Origin: Hypericum androsaemum | Taxonomy: Eukaryota; Streptophyta; Magnoliopsida; Malpighiales; Hypericaceae | NCBI GenBank assembly: GCA_963995505.1 | Contig: OZ023180.1 | Coordinates: 14,336,689 to 14,400,688, forward strand | Direction of reading: 5' to 3' | Length of the DNA stretch: 64,000 nt | Shown: piece after piece, positions 22,076-33,553 of the stretch | How positions within the stretch are numbered: the first letter of the stretch is position 1 | How the letters are laid out: each line of letters begins with the position of its first letter | The notes under the pieces: model-generated | Told to the model about the DNA's origin: nothing | The model's database searches: none | The model's input: only the letters and a program-made list of their open reading frames with translations | Position numbers and translations under genes: made by a program

Positions 22076-22662
22076 GTATATGAGCTTTTAAAAATACAGT
22101 CAAAATTAATTAACATGACATCCTATAATCTAATCCTAATTTCCACCGTTCAATGGAGATTAGCCCGCCTTCTGTTGGATATTGGATCCAATTAATGGTA
22201 CTAGAGGATTTGTTGAGGGGACCTTGTACGTGGTAGGTTTGGCTCTGGATGTTGATGGAGAGATTGTGTTAGGCGTGATCAATGATGACATGTCTTCTAG
22301 ACAAGGGATCATCTTAGAAGCTCATGTTAGGTTCGGTACAGTCAAAGGGTCTATTTAAGAATCTTGATCGATCGACGAAGTTGCCAGATGGATGGACTAG
22401 ATACTCTGTAGATGAATTTCATTTCGTATCTGAAGTGGGCTTCCGCATTTTCGATAATAAAACATGGGACTCGTTGCCTCTATCAACTTTGTGCATCGAC
22501 TAATGCAGATGAAGTTGGTAAAAAGGAATTTCTGTTGTGGCGTGCTTGCTATGGATGTTTATCCAAGTACATGATGGTTACTCTAGGATGGAGCTCGGTT
22601 TACATTCAACTCGCCAAATCAAACCAAATAATATAGACCTGAGACCATGCTTCTGGCCAAAT
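22076..22662. other. Unclassified stretch left of LTR element copy 2
   Basis: Moderately GC-rich, with one open stretch at about 22200-22360 (GTLYVVGLALDVDGEIVLGV) that I do not recognise. It ends at ATGTG (22663-22667), the target duplication of the LTR element. Confidence 0.3.
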
Positions 22663-22667
22663 ATGTG

Positions 22668-23012
22668 TGTTAGGATTTGTCCCAGAATTCTAACTAGAGT
22701 AGAACAATATTCCTATTGTAAAGCATATTTGCTTGGCTCCTATAAATAGGAGGGTAGGGGTCAGATGTTCTTTGGTCTTTGCTAAACGTAATGGTAGTAT
22801 AGGCATGAGAGAGTTAGGCTCGAGGCACGGCCTCGCCTATGGTTTATGTACCATGTATATCTCTACATAATATAGTGATGATTGTCTCGGCCTTATGGAT
22901 GTAGATCTTTCGACCGAACCACGTAATATCGTGTATCCTCTATTCTTTATATCTTGTTATAAGTTATTATGAGTGTTATATACATCCGTGTTTACGCTCT
23001 GCTACCCTAAAA
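22668..23012 (+). repeat. 5' LTR of non-coding LTR element, copy 2
   Basis: 345 bp, TGTTAGG to CCTAAAA (CCTAACA in copy 3). TATAAATA lies at 22741-22748. It differs from the 3' LTRs at its end (GCTACCCTAA against CTGTCCAAACA). Confidence 0.8.
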
Positions 23013-23016
23013 AATT

Positions 23017-23027
23017 TGGTATCCGAG
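23017..23027 (+). promoter_or_regulatory. Primer-binding site of LTR element copy 2
   Basis: TGGTATCCGAG, four bases after the LTR end, is close to the TGGTATCAGAGC complement of plant initiator tRNA-Met. Copy 3 has TGGTATCAAAG at 47294. Confidence 0.6.
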
Positions 23028-24835
23028 ATTTGGAGCTGATCGTTGGAAAATAGGGCAGATTGAGAATTTATGAAACCACAGGGGCGTATTAGGATTTTGC
23101 CAGAATTCTGGATCTAGGGCAAGGGAGCCACCGCTCACCTTTGGAGCAGCACCGTTGGCCATCAAGACTCGCCCTTGCTTGTCTGTCGCGCATTGAGGAG
23201 AGGGAAACCGTTGCTTTTCCCTCCCCGCGTGATGTCCTCAGGGTTCCGTGGAGAGAAGAGAACATGTTCATCTCAGAAAGAAGAAGAGGGCGAGAATGCT
23301 CCCGCACATTATTTTCTGCTCTTCATACTGCTGATCAGAGGAGAGAGAGTTTCGGGGAGAGAAGATAACTCCCCAAAGACCACCGTCGCCGCCAGATCTC
23401 GCCCATGCCGCTCGCTGTTCGAGGCTGAGCCATCGCTAGCTCGTGATAAGCCACTGCCGTCGGTGTTACAGTTTTTGCCACTGCCCTATTTTTGCAAAAC
23501 CTAATTGGCTTGGATTAGGGTTTTCCGGTTATTTGGCTGACCGAATTTTGGATTTATTATCCGACCAGTAGTGGATTTTTGGGTTCTTGTTGACTTTCGG
23601 TCAACAGTTTTACTAGTCATAAAAAGTAAACTATTAGGTTGATTTGTGAGGTTTTTTAGGCTGATTTTGACTAGAATATTGTTGATCCTTGGAAATTAGA
23701 CCAGTTTTGGGCAGAAAATATTGGGTCTTATTTTGGATCATGAAATTTGGGCTGGGTTGATAGGCGTGTTGATTTATTCGTCTGAGTTGATGTTGACCAA
23801 GTGGAGGATTAATTTTGGGTCCCATCTTGTGATTTAGTTCAAGGTGGAGTATTGTTTGGGTGGTTGACCCAAATCTTATTGGACTTTGAGCTCGGGTCCA
23901 ATAGATTCTCCTATGCATATAATAAAAATGTGTGTGTAGTTGAGAGGTGTGAGAAGGATATAGAAGCTTTATGCGACTTCTTTCTCTGTAGTCTCCCTTG
24001 TTCCATGGGATTTGATCAGGTCCGGATTGGGTTCATGGTTGATCGGTTATGGAGTTATCATGTTGGACCAAGAGGTGGATCGTGTGAAGACTTTGAGCAT
24101 TGTTTGGATCAATTACTCATTGACGATGAAGGTGAAGATTTAATACAAGTATCTATTTGTTTTTTACTCACGTGTTTTGCAGTGTATTTCCTGGTTGTCC
24201 ACTAAGATGGTGGAGTGAGGTGTAATAACAGTAAGATTGGTATCCAGAAAGTGTTTACGCGAAGGTGATGTAAAGTCCTGCAGCTGGTGGAAATTTTCAA
24301 GATTGATGTTCAGAAGGTGTTCACACGAAAGTGATATAAATTCATGTAGCTGGTGTCCTTGTTTTTTATTTTTGACTGAGATGTGTGTTCGCTCGATGAT
24401 GTAACCCCAACAGTCGGTGTCCACAAGAAGGTGGAGATTTTTGTGGAGGTAGAATTTGTTGTGTTGGTTACGAGATAGTTTGAGAGTACCCCGTGAGAGT
24501 ACACCACAGTGAGGAAGAGTACTGGTTGTGCTAGTACTTCTGGGATTGAAGATGGCCTATGAGATTTAGGCAATATTGTGGACGTGGAGTGATTTTCTCC
24601 AATGTGTAGAACTCTCGTGTTGCGCGCATGGCGATTTTCTCCCATCGTGTTGTTTCTTCGTAGTTGAAAACTTGAAGTGAGTATGTGTTGTTAAGATACT
24701 TGTGGAAGATTCCATTCGAGGTAGAGTTTTCAAAATTGAGGCGGATGATGAAGTCATGTTAAGCTTACTGGAAGAGGTACAATGTGAAGATGGTCTGATA
24801 TGGAAGATGAAGAGTTGAAACTTGAAAAGACGTTT

Positions 24836-25640
24836 TGATGTGAGCAAGCCTAAGGACGCACCAACTATCAAGCTTGTAGACTCGAAGCAAGTTCAAGTTC
24901 CAATTGGGCCAATGACAAGAGCAAGAGCTAGGAAGTTGCAATCTGATTTCAATGGACTAATGCATGAAGTTTGGGCTCAAGCAAGTTCGTGGAGGACCAA
25001 GGACGTCCAAGAAACCCAAGGGAGGCCCATGCACGTTTTGGAGGCTGAATGGGAAGCTTGACATGCACGAAAGCTTCTAGATGCATGCGCACATGGAGAA
25101 TCAAGAAGAATCAGCCTATTTAGGCCATGCATCTAATTGTTTTGGACGTGCAACTAGTAGCTATTCTATTAGATATTATTTGCTTATATTATTCCTTGTT
25201 TAGTTGCATAAGTTCGGCCAGAATCTCCTTAGAATAGGAAAGAGAGTTTTGGCCAGCCTTTGAATTCCTTTTAAGGAGTTAGCTTGTTTAGGAATATTTT
25301 GGTACTTTGGGAGCCTATATAAAGAGGACTCCTAGCAATAAAACGGACACACACAATTCGGAAATACTTAGCATTGGCTAGTTGAGAGTTTGATACTCGT
25401 TTGTTCTTGCTTAGGCTGGTGAGTCGTCTTGGCTAGAATTTATCCTTCACTTATCAAGCGGATATTCCATCCCCGCTTGTGGCGTGATACGACCTTAGGT
25501 CAAGGTTCAGAAGCCCTTGCAGCGGGTTGAGGTACAAATTCGTGCCTTAGTTCGTGTAAGTTCTTGTGAGTTGTGATCTGTTCCATTCTAAAGTAACAAA
25601 CGGTCCGAGTTGTGAATCTTTTCCGCGGAGATTCATATCA
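24836..25640 (+). repeat. 5' LTR of gypsy element
   Basis: 805 bp. The first part encodes the end of the polyprotein frame when read in the 3' copy. TATATAAA is at 25316-25323 and AATAAA at 25337-25342, so promoter and possible poly(A) signal are only about 20 bp apart. Confidence 0.9.
25316..25323 (+). promoter_or_regulatory. TATA box of gypsy 5' LTR
   Basis: TATATAAA in the context GGAGCCTATATAAAGAGGAC. The only strong TATA in the LTR, with the copy in the 3' LTR at 31280-31287. Probable start of the genomic RNA about 30 bp downstream. Confidence 0.65.
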
Positions 25641-25642
25641 GT

Positions 25643-25654
25643 TGGTATCAGAGC
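25643..25654 (+). promoter_or_regulatory. Primer-binding site of gypsy element (tRNA-Met)
   Basis: TGGTATCAGAGC, two bases after the 5' LTR, is the perfect complement expected for the 3' end of plant initiator tRNA-Met. Confidence 0.9.
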
Positions 25655-26237
25655 TTAGCTTGTTACTTTAGTTCATTATCCTTGTTATTTTTGTTCTTGT
25701 TGGTTCGTTTTGTTGCTTGTTATTTTTTTGTTCTTGTTGGTTCGTTTTCTCTCCTCGCTGTTTGAGAGAAAAGAGAGGAAAACAAACGAGTGAAGCAAGA
25801 AAAAAAAGAAAAGAAAAAAAAAAAAAAAGGAAAGAAAAGAAAAAGGAAGCCGCAAGCTAAAGAGGAAGCAAGCTAAATTGGAAGTCTCAAGCTAAAGAGG
25901 AAGCAAATCCGAGGGAAGCTAGCAAACTAAGGAGGCGCAACAGCTGATCAAGAAAGGAGACGAGCAAGACTAAAAGAAAGACCAAAGAGGAACTTTAACA
26001 TTCTGTTTGTTAAAGCGTAAAGCTCAAGCAAGGCCGTTCTAGCCTTAGTAAGAACATACAAGTATCACGAGAGGAAAAAGGCAAGAGTGTGCGAGTACCT
26101 TAGAGAGAAAAGCCAAATATTTGAGTGCAAACACGAGTGAACTTGAGTGCACCTTATATTGAGAGTATACACGTAAGGGAGTGAGCTTGTGAGGCCATAT
26201 TTTTTTTTCTTACTAACCAATTTTTCTTGCAGCAAAC
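25655..26237 (+). other. Untranslated leader of gypsy element
   Basis: Purine-rich leader between primer site and gag start. It includes a poly-A/G run at about 25798-25852 (AAAAAAAGAAAAGAAAAAAA type), which may be a slippage-prone tract, and it has no significant open frame. Confidence 0.75.
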
Positions 26238-29200
26238 ATGTCGCATGAAGGTCAAACTATGGAAAACATAGACCTTAAGTTATTAGTGGATGCCTTGGCC
26301 GGGAAGCTCGAGCAGATGGTGCAAGCTCAGATGGAGCCTTTGCAACTACGCGTGGATGCCGTGGAGAATTCTCGTGACAACCCCCAAACGCGAGGCGAAC
26401 TCCAAAGGCGTAGGAAAGGAGTACCTATTGGAGAATCGAGCGGAGCTGATTCTGAGTCGGAAGAAGGCGTAGGCTCTACAAGGAGTCTTAGGAGAGCAAG
26501 AACAAACCGTCCACCTAGGGAGGCAAGGCCAAGGAGAGACGACAACATAGGAAGTATCAAACTGAAGATACCTTCCTTTGCTGGTCGTTCTGACCCGGAG
26601 GCATACTTAGAGTGGGAGAAGAAGATTGAGTTCGTGTTTGATTGCCACAATAGCTCCGAAGAAAAGAAGGTAAAACTTGCCATCACCGAATTCACTGATT
26701 ATGCTATAACTTGGTGGGATCAACTTGTGACTAGCAGGAGGAGAAATAGAGAACGCCCTATAGCTACTTGGGAAGACATGAAAGTGGTGATGAGGAAGAG
26801 ATTTGTTCCAAGTCATTACTATAGAGAGCTGTATAAGAGGTTACAAGGAATGAGGCAAGGAAGTTTGAGTGTGGAGGAGTATTTCAAACAGATGGAGATG
26901 GCCATGATTAGAGCTGATATAGAAGAAGCTAGAGAAGTTACAATGGCAAGGTTCTTGAATGGACTCAATCCTGAAATTCAAGACAAAGTTGAGTTGCAAC
27001 ACTATGTGGAGTTGGAGGACATGGTGCATATGGCAACGAAAATTGAGAAGCAACTCAAGAGAGGAGAAGGGAGAACAAGAGCTACATCGAATTCTACTTG
27101 GAAGCCAAACTACCAAAAGAAGTTTGACAAGCCACAAGCAGCCAAAGTAGAGCATAAATCCGAGAGTTCTCAAGCTAATTCTCAAAGGAAAGTGGAAGTC
27201 ACTCCAGCTAGGAACCGTGACATCAAGTGCTTTAAGTGTCAAGGAAGAGGGCACATCTCAAGTCAATGCCCTAACAAGCAAGCAATGGTGATCAAGGAAA
27301 GTGGAGAGATTGAAACTGAAGAAGAGGATTCGGAGCATGAGAGCATGCCTTCTTTGGAGGACGTATCCGAGGAAGAGTACCAAGCTGCTGAGAGGCTTAC
27401 TCTTGTGTCTAGAAGAGCATTGAATGTGCAAGTGAAAGAAGAAAATGATGTGGCTCAAAGAGAAAATATTTTTCACACAAGGTGCTATGTCAAAGACAAG
27501 GTGTGTAGTGTCATCATAGATGGAGGAAGTTGTGCTAATGTTGCAAGCACTACTATGGTGGAGAAGTTAGGGTTACTCACGGGAAAACACCCTAAGCCTT
27601 ACAAACTACAATGGCTGAATGATAGTGGAGAAGTACGAGTGATGAAGCAAGTATTGGTAGCATTCCGCATTGGCAACTATGAGGATGAAGTGTTGTGTGA
27701 TGTTGTACCAATGCAAGCTGGTCACCTATTGTTAGGAAGGCCGTGGCAGTTTGATAGGAAAGTGCATCATGATGGCTACACCAACAAGTATTCATTTATA
27801 CTTAAGAAGAGAGTAATCACCTTGGCACCCTTGTCACCATCACAAGTTTGTGAAGATCAACGTCAGTTGCAAAAAGAAAGTGATGAGCAAAGAGAGCGTG
27901 ACAAGAAGAAAAAAAATGAGAGGAGAGAAGAAGCCGAAAAAAAGATAAGAAAAACGGCCAATGGAGAGGAAAAGATTGAGAAAACAAAAGAAGCCGGAAA
28001 AACAGAAATTAAAACGGCCAAAGAGAGAAAACCCGAGAGTTGGAAAAAGAGTTACTATGTGGGAACAAGTGATATTAAGCAAGCATGCTTTGAAAAGAAG
28101 CCTATGATCTTACTTCGGTATAGAGAGGCGCTTTTAAACACTAACGAGCTTGAACCACATGTACCTAGTGCGGTTGTGTCTCTTTTGCAGGATTACAAGG
28201 ATGTCTTTCCCGACGAGCTACCACCTGGTTTGCCACCTATTCGTGGGATTGAACATCAAATAGACTTTGTTCCGGGAGCTGCCATACCTAACCGTCCCGC
28301 ATATAGAAGCAATCCTGAAGACACAAAGGAGCTTGAGAAGCAAGTCAACGAGCTGTTGGAGAAAGGGTACGTAAGAGAGAGCATGAGTCCATGTGCTGTT
28401 CCAGTCCTACTTGTGCCCAAGAAGGATAAAACATGGAGAATGTGTGTTGATTGCCGAGCAGTCAACAACATAATGGTAAAATATCGTCACCCTATCCCTC
28501 GTTTAGATGACATGTTAGATGAGTTGCATGGTTCTTGCATGTTTTCTAAGATTGATTTGAAGAGTGGTTATCATCAAATTAGGATGAAAGAAGGAGATGA
28601 GTGGAAGACTGCTTTCAAAACTAAGTATGGGTTGTATGAGTGGATGGTCATGCCATTTGGTTTGTCCAACGCACCTAGCACGTTTATGCGACTCATGAAT
28701 CATGTTCTACGTCCATTCATTGGTAAATTTGTAGTTGTTTACTTTGATGATATACTCATTTATAGCAAGAGCATGGAGGATCATCTAGAACATTTGAAAT
28801 CTGTCTTAGATGCGCTTAGAGAAGAACAATTGTTTGCTAACTTGAAGAAGTGCACCTTTTGTACGGATAAGCTTGTATTCTTGGGTTTTGTTGTTGGAGC
28901 TAACGGAATACAGGTTGATGAAGAAAAGATCCGAGCTATCCGTGAATGGCCAAGCCCTACAAGTGTTGCTAATGTTAGGAGCTTTCATGGACTAGCTAGT
29001 TTTTATAGGAGATTTGTGAAGGACTTTAGTAGCATAGCCGCACCCATAACTGAAGTCATCAAGAAGAACGTGGGCTTTACTTGGGGAGAAGCTCAAGAGA
29101 AGGCTTTCCAACTACTAAAAGGGAAGTTGACTAATGCACCCTTGTTAGCTTTACCTAATTTCTCTAAGACTTTTGAAATAGAGTGTGATGCTTCTGGTGT

Positions 29201-31025
29201 AGGAATTGGAGCTGTCCTTATGCAAGAAGGAAGACCCATTGCATACTTTAGTGAGAAACTAAGTGGTGCAACCTTGAATTATCCGACCTATGACAAGGAG
29301 TTGTACGCACTAGTTCGAGCATTGGAGACGTGGCAGCATTACTTGTGGCCAAAGGAGTTTGTGATTCACACTGATCATGAGTCACTCAAGCACTTAAAGG
29401 GGCAACACAAGCTGAACAAGAGGCATGCACGATGGGTGGAATTCATTGAGACATTTCCTTATGTCATTCGCTACAAGCAAGGTAAGGAAAATGTAGTGGC
29501 TGATGCACTATCACGAAGGTACGCCTTGATCTCAACTCTTGATGCTAAACTACTTGGCTTTGAACACATTAAAGAGATGTATGTTGATGATGTTGATTTT
29601 GGCGAGTTGTTTATATCCACCGAAAGAAGTGCATTTGGTAAGTTCTTTCGTAATGAAGGTTACCTATTTCGTGAAAACAAACTTTGTGTGCCTAATTGTT
29701 CGATGCGAGAATTACTAATTCAGGAGGCACATGGAGGTGGCTTAATGGGGCATTTTGGAATTGCAAAGACCTTGGCAATGCTACAAGATCATTTCTTTTG
29801 GCCACACATGAAGAGAGACGTTGAGAGAGTTTGTGGTCGTTGCATCACTTGCAAGCAAGCCAAGTCAAAGGTAAAACCCCATGGTTTGTACACCCCACTA
29901 CCTATACCTAGTGAGCCTTGGATTGATATCTCTATGGATTTTGTGTTAGGACTACCTAGGACTAAGCGTGGAAGAGATTCAATTTTTGTGGTAGTGGATA
30001 GGTTTTCTAAGATGGCACATTTCATTCCATGTCATAAAACTGATGATGCTTCAAACATTGCTGATTTGTTCTTTAGAGAGGTTGTTAGGTTGCATGGCAT
30101 GCCTAGGACAATTATCTCTGATAGAGATGCTAAGTTCCTAAGTTACTTTTGGAAGACCTTGTGGTGCAAGTTAGGTACTAAGTTGTTGTTTTCTACTACT
30201 TGTCATCCTCAAACTGATGGTCAAACTGAAGTAGTAAATAGGACTTTGTCTACACTTTTGAGAGCACTCATTAAGCATAACATTAAGACTTGGGAAGAAT
30301 GTTTGCCTCATGTTGAGTTTGCTTATAATCGTTCTGTCCATTCAGCTACTCAATTCTCACCATTTGAGCTTGTTTATGGATTTAATCCTTTGACTCCATT
30401 GGATTTATCACCTCTACCTTCGAGTGAGCATGTTAACTTAGATGGCAAGAAGAAGGCTGAATTTGTCAAGTAGTTACATGAGAAAGCAAGAATGAACATC
30501 GAGAAGCGCACGGAGCACTATGCGAGGCAAGCAAACAAAGGAAGGCACAAGGTTGTCTTTGAGCCGGGAGATTGGGTTTGGCTACATATGAGGAAGGAGC
30601 GTTTTCCTGTCCAAAGACGTTCAAAGTTGCTACCACGGGGAGATGGTCCATTCCAAGTGATAGAACGCATCAATGATAATGCCTACAAGCTAGACCTTCC
30701 GGGTGAGTATAGTGTAAGTGCTTCGTTTAACGTGGCTGACTTGAGTCCGTTTGATGTAGGTGATGATTTGAGGACAAATCCTTTTCAAGAGGAGGGGAAT
30801 GATGTGAGCAAGCCTAAGGACGCACCAACTATCAAGCTTGTAGACTCGAAGCAAGTTCAAGTTCCAATTGGGCCAATGACAAGAGCAAGAGCTAGGAAGT
30901 TGCAATCTGATTTCAATGGACTAATGCATGAAGTTTGGGCTCAAGCAAGTTCGTGGAGGACCAAGGACGTCCAAGAAACCCAAGGGAGGCCCATGCACGT
31001 TTTGGAGGCTGAATGGGAAGCTTGA
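26238..31025 (+). pseudogene. gag-pol: Gag-pol polyprotein of gypsy element, one in-frame stop
   Basis: The frame starts at ATG 26238 and runs for 1595 codons, broken only by TAG at 30471-30473 (codon 1412). Domains in order are gag (about 110-270, with ITWWDQL), a CCHC zinc knuckle at 331-344 ([14 protein letters not shown]) and an aspartic protease with the active site IIDGGS at about 426-431. Reverse transcriptase follows with YFDD at 835, then RNase H with its first Asp at 984 (ECDASG). Integrase has the HHCC finger from His1165 and catalytic D1234, D1295 and E1331 (DDX35E). The stop comes after the catalytic core and cuts off the C-terminal integrase tail, with the GDWVWLHMRKERF and PRGDGPFQV blocks, and the terminal peptide IGPMTRARARKL, which is encoded within the 3' LTR. 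Gag, protease, RT and integrase core could still be made; integration may be impaired. All other catalytic residues look intact. The polyprotein drives reverse transcription in cytoplasmic particles and integration in the nucleus. Confidence 0.95.
30787..30799 (+). promoter_or_regulatory. Polypurine tract of gypsy element
   Basis: AAGAGGAGGGGAA directly precedes TGATGTG of the 3' LTR. It primes plus-strand DNA synthesis. Unusually, it lies inside the open reading frame and is translated. Confidence 0.9.
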
Positions 31026-31603
31026 CATGCACGAAAGCTTCTAGATGCATGCGCACATGGAGAATCAAGAAGAATCAGCCTATTTAGGCCATGCATCTAA
31101 TTGTTTTGGACGTGCAACTAGTAGCTATTCTATTAGATATTATTTGCTTATATTATTCCTTGTTTAGTTGCATAAGTTCGGCCAGAATCTCCTTAGAATA
31201 GGAAAGAGAGTTTTGGCCAGCCTTTGAATTCCTTTTAAGGAGTTAGCTTGTTTAGGAATATTTTGGTACTTTGGGAGCCTATATAAAGAGGACTCCTAGC
31301 AATAAAACGGACACACACAATTCGGAAATACTTAGCATTGGCTAGTTGAGAGTTTGATACTCGTTTGTTCTTGCTTAGGCTGGTGAGTCGTCTTGGCTAG
31401 AATTTATCCTTCACTTATCAAGCGGATATTCCATCCCCGCTTGTGGCGTGATACGACCTTAGGTCAAGGTTCAGAAGCCCTTGCAGCGGGTTGAGGTACA
31501 AATTCGTGCCTTAGTTCGTGTAAGTTCTTGTGAGTTGTGATCTGTTCCATTCTAAAGTAACAAACGGTCCGGTTGTGAATCTTTTCTGCGGAGATTCATA
31601 TCA
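30800..31603 (+). repeat. 3' LTR of gypsy element
   Basis: 804 bp, the same as 24836-25640 apart from one missing base (CCGAGTTG against CCGGTTG) and one C/T. Its first 226 bp contain the end of the polyprotein frame and its TGA (31023-31025). Confidence 0.9.
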
Positions 31604-31635
31604 GTTGGTTTTTGAATTTGGTCCAAGGTTGAGAT

Positions 31636-31978
31636 TGTTAGGATTTGTCCAAGAATTCTAACTAGAGTAGAACTCTATTCCTATTGTAAAGCATATTGGC
31701 TTGGTTCCTATAAATAGGAGGGTAGAGGTTAGATGATATTTGGTCTTTGCTAGACGCAAAGGTAGTATAGGCATGAGAGAGTTAGACTCGAGGCACAGCC
31801 TCGCCTATGGTTTATATACCATGTATATCTCTACATAATATAGTGATGATCGTCTTGGCCTCGTAGATGTAGGTCTTTTGATCGAACCACGTAATATCGT
31901 GTGTCCTCTATTCTTCATATCTTGTTATATTTGTTATGGATATTTTACACATCCGTGTTTAGGCTCCCTGTCCAAACA
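31636..31978 (+). repeat. 3' LTR of non-coding LTR element, copy 2
   Basis: 343 bp, TGTTAGG to CCAAACA, preceded by the purine tract CCAAGGTTGAGAT. TATAAATA at 31709-31716. Followed by target duplication ATGCG. Confidence 0.8.
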
Positions 31979-31984
31979 ATGCGT

Positions 31985-32260
31985 GGTCGAGGCAGGAGAA
32001 AAAGTCAGTGACTGGCAAGAGGAGGATCTAGATTTTGCAGAGGATTCAGTTGAAAGACGGATTATATACCCGATGGATGGTATTCTCGTGTTGCAGGATC
32101 ATACACAATCAGATACTTGACATTGTTTTTGATAATCCAACAATTGTTTAATCTGTAAAATTTTGACCTACTGCAAAAGTACGTCTAGCAGCAGTTCCTA
32201 GGATGTTTTTGAACTCCCGGAAGATCATAAATCAGCAGGTGTCCATAGTAAAGTGGCTTG
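31985..32260 (+). other. Conserved open segment of unknown origin, copy B
   Basis: Same frame as 1903-2200 (VVEAGEKVSDWQEEDLDFAE to YPMDGILVLQDHTQSDT). Here the TAG of copy A is absent, so the frame runs slightly longer before stopping near 32118. Confidence 0.3.
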
Positions 32261-32909
32261 TTCTGATTCTTGTATTACCAATTTGTTTTATACTGTCAGA
32301 TTATACAAAAAAAAATCCTAATTTCCACCGTTAAATGTCGTGTTACTATACAGTCATTAATTAGTACACCCACGGCTTTCAATCTCAAATCCACATTTCC
32401 TTTAATTCGACGACCCACTACGCTGTAAGAAAAGAAAATCAATCGACCCACTACGGGAAGAGTCAAGGTTGTTTATACAAGGATGCGAATATTAATGTGC
32501 CCTTGGTGCCGCTGGGATTTCCGAAATGTCGTGTTGCCTGTATGCTATATCATCTATTTGACTTAATTTGATTCGTTGACATTAAAGATATTTTTATTCC
32601 TTTAATAAGACAAAAGAATTAATAAGATTAAATAACTAGAAATAATATAAATTGATATAACGATTCTTGTTTTGATTATGGCCCGCGAGAATTATTTATT
32701 TACCTTTTGATCCTTTAGTCCGTAATAACTATCGGTATATCCTTAATTCATATCGAGTAGACTTTATGAGAATTCTTAGTTCGTAAATTGTAGGAATAAC
32801 TTGTGATACAACAAACAGAGAATAAAACAAGTGTTCGCTCCAATACACTATTTATTCCTTAAAAATCATCAAAAGCACAAAAAATATTATATAAACCTAA
32901 TAATTCAAA

Positions 32910-33115
32910 GGAAAAAGTACACTTTACTATACTGAGATTTTACCGATATCAAGTTGAGGACCTGTGGTTAACATTCATAATTTAGTCTCTATGTTTTTCT
33001 GAAATTTGCAGCATATAGTCCCTTCCCGCTGACGGAACTGAAAGAACCGTATTTCTTGCCACGTAAACCAAAACGACGTCGTTTTGGCATCTACTGACTG
33101 CGTAAGTTGTGTGAT
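32910..33115 (+). mobile_element. Mutator-like terminal sequence (solitary end), copy B
   Basis: Ortholog of 2875-3095. It contains the perfect 20-bp palindrome CCAAAACGACGTCGTTTTGG at 33068-33087. Confidence 0.4.
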
Positions 33116-33120
33116 ATCTT

Positions 33121-33537
33121 TTAGCTCAATTCGACATTTACTTGGTGATTGTCTCTTGGAACAATAACATTATTTTCTAGCTCTCTTGTTGCAACTTGAG
33201 GACAAACTGTTGGTCGTCTTTGCACATGAGTATATTCGGGACGAACTCTTGACTGAGCACTAACCATCTGCAATGGTTGGAGTGTTGTACTCACTTCAGC
33301 TCCCATACTAGGCAGTAGGATCGGTGATCGCCCCAACCAAACTCGAGCTCGGTTGTCGCCTCCATGAGGCGAATGGTTACGTTCTCTTGCAAGTGTTGCA
33401 CGAGGCATGACTAGCTTACTTTGTGAAGCCACATTCGGATGAAGATTTTGTGGTTGAGGAGTATTATCTAGGCCTTGTAATGGGATTCCACTAGAGGAGG
33501 AGGAATTAGCTTGACAAGAATTACTACTTTGCCTCTC
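33121..33537 (-). pseudogene. Captured gene fragment of unknown family, copy B
   Basis: Ortholog of 3120-3500 with a longer open frame: EKWEDERQSSNS upstream, ARERNHSPHGGDNR, SPILLPSMGAEVSTTLQPLQ, then TRELENNVIVPRDNHQVNVE before the stop. Copy A has a stop after VATK where this copy reads through, so this is the better guide to the parent sequence. Parent not recognised. Confidence 0.45.
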
Positions 33538-33553
33538 GTCTTCCCACTTTTCT

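Larger units (their letters stand above)
1902..22662 (+). repeat. Macro-repeat unit, copy A (about 20.8 kb)
   Basis: The sequence between two copies of the LTR element recurs, in the same order and orientation, at 31979-47068 and from 52427. Copy A is the longest. It alone keeps 19820-22662, and it carries its own Mutator-like insertion (10462-11542) and a 163-bp local duplication (3618-3943). Feature-by-feature homology with copy B can be followed from the conserved segment at 1903 to the LINE pseudogene ending near 19470. Confidence 0.85.
24836..31603 (+). mobile_element. Ty3/gypsy chromovirus, probably CRM-like, nearly intact
   Basis: 6768 bp nested in the internal region of LTR element copy 2. 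The LTRs of 805 and 804 bp start TGATGTG and end CATATCA, and I see only two differences between them (one deleted base, one C/T), so insertion is very recent. It has a tRNA-Met primer site, a long leader, one gag-pol frame and a purine tract. A single gag-pol frame that runs into the 3' LTR, together with TGATG-type ends, points to the CRM clade of chromoviruses; this is inference from family knowledge. The flanks do not show a perfect 5-bp duplication. Confidence 0.85.
22668..31978 (+). mobile_element. Non-coding LTR retrotransposon, copy 2, with nested gypsy element
   Basis: The most complete copy. The 5' LTR is 22668-23012, the primer site follows, the internal region is 23013-24835 and 31604-31635, and the 3' LTR is 31636-31978. 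The 5-bp target duplication is ATGTG (22663-22667) and ATGCG (31979-31983), one mismatch. Removing the nested element gives about 2.5 kb. The internal part has a GC-rich leader (23100-23460) but no retroviral protein motif, so it depends on another element for movement. Confidence 0.8.

Noticed and set aside
26327..30025. Minus-strand and alternative-frame open frames across the gypsy polyprotein
   Set aside because: Shadows of the long gag-pol frame; none has a domain.
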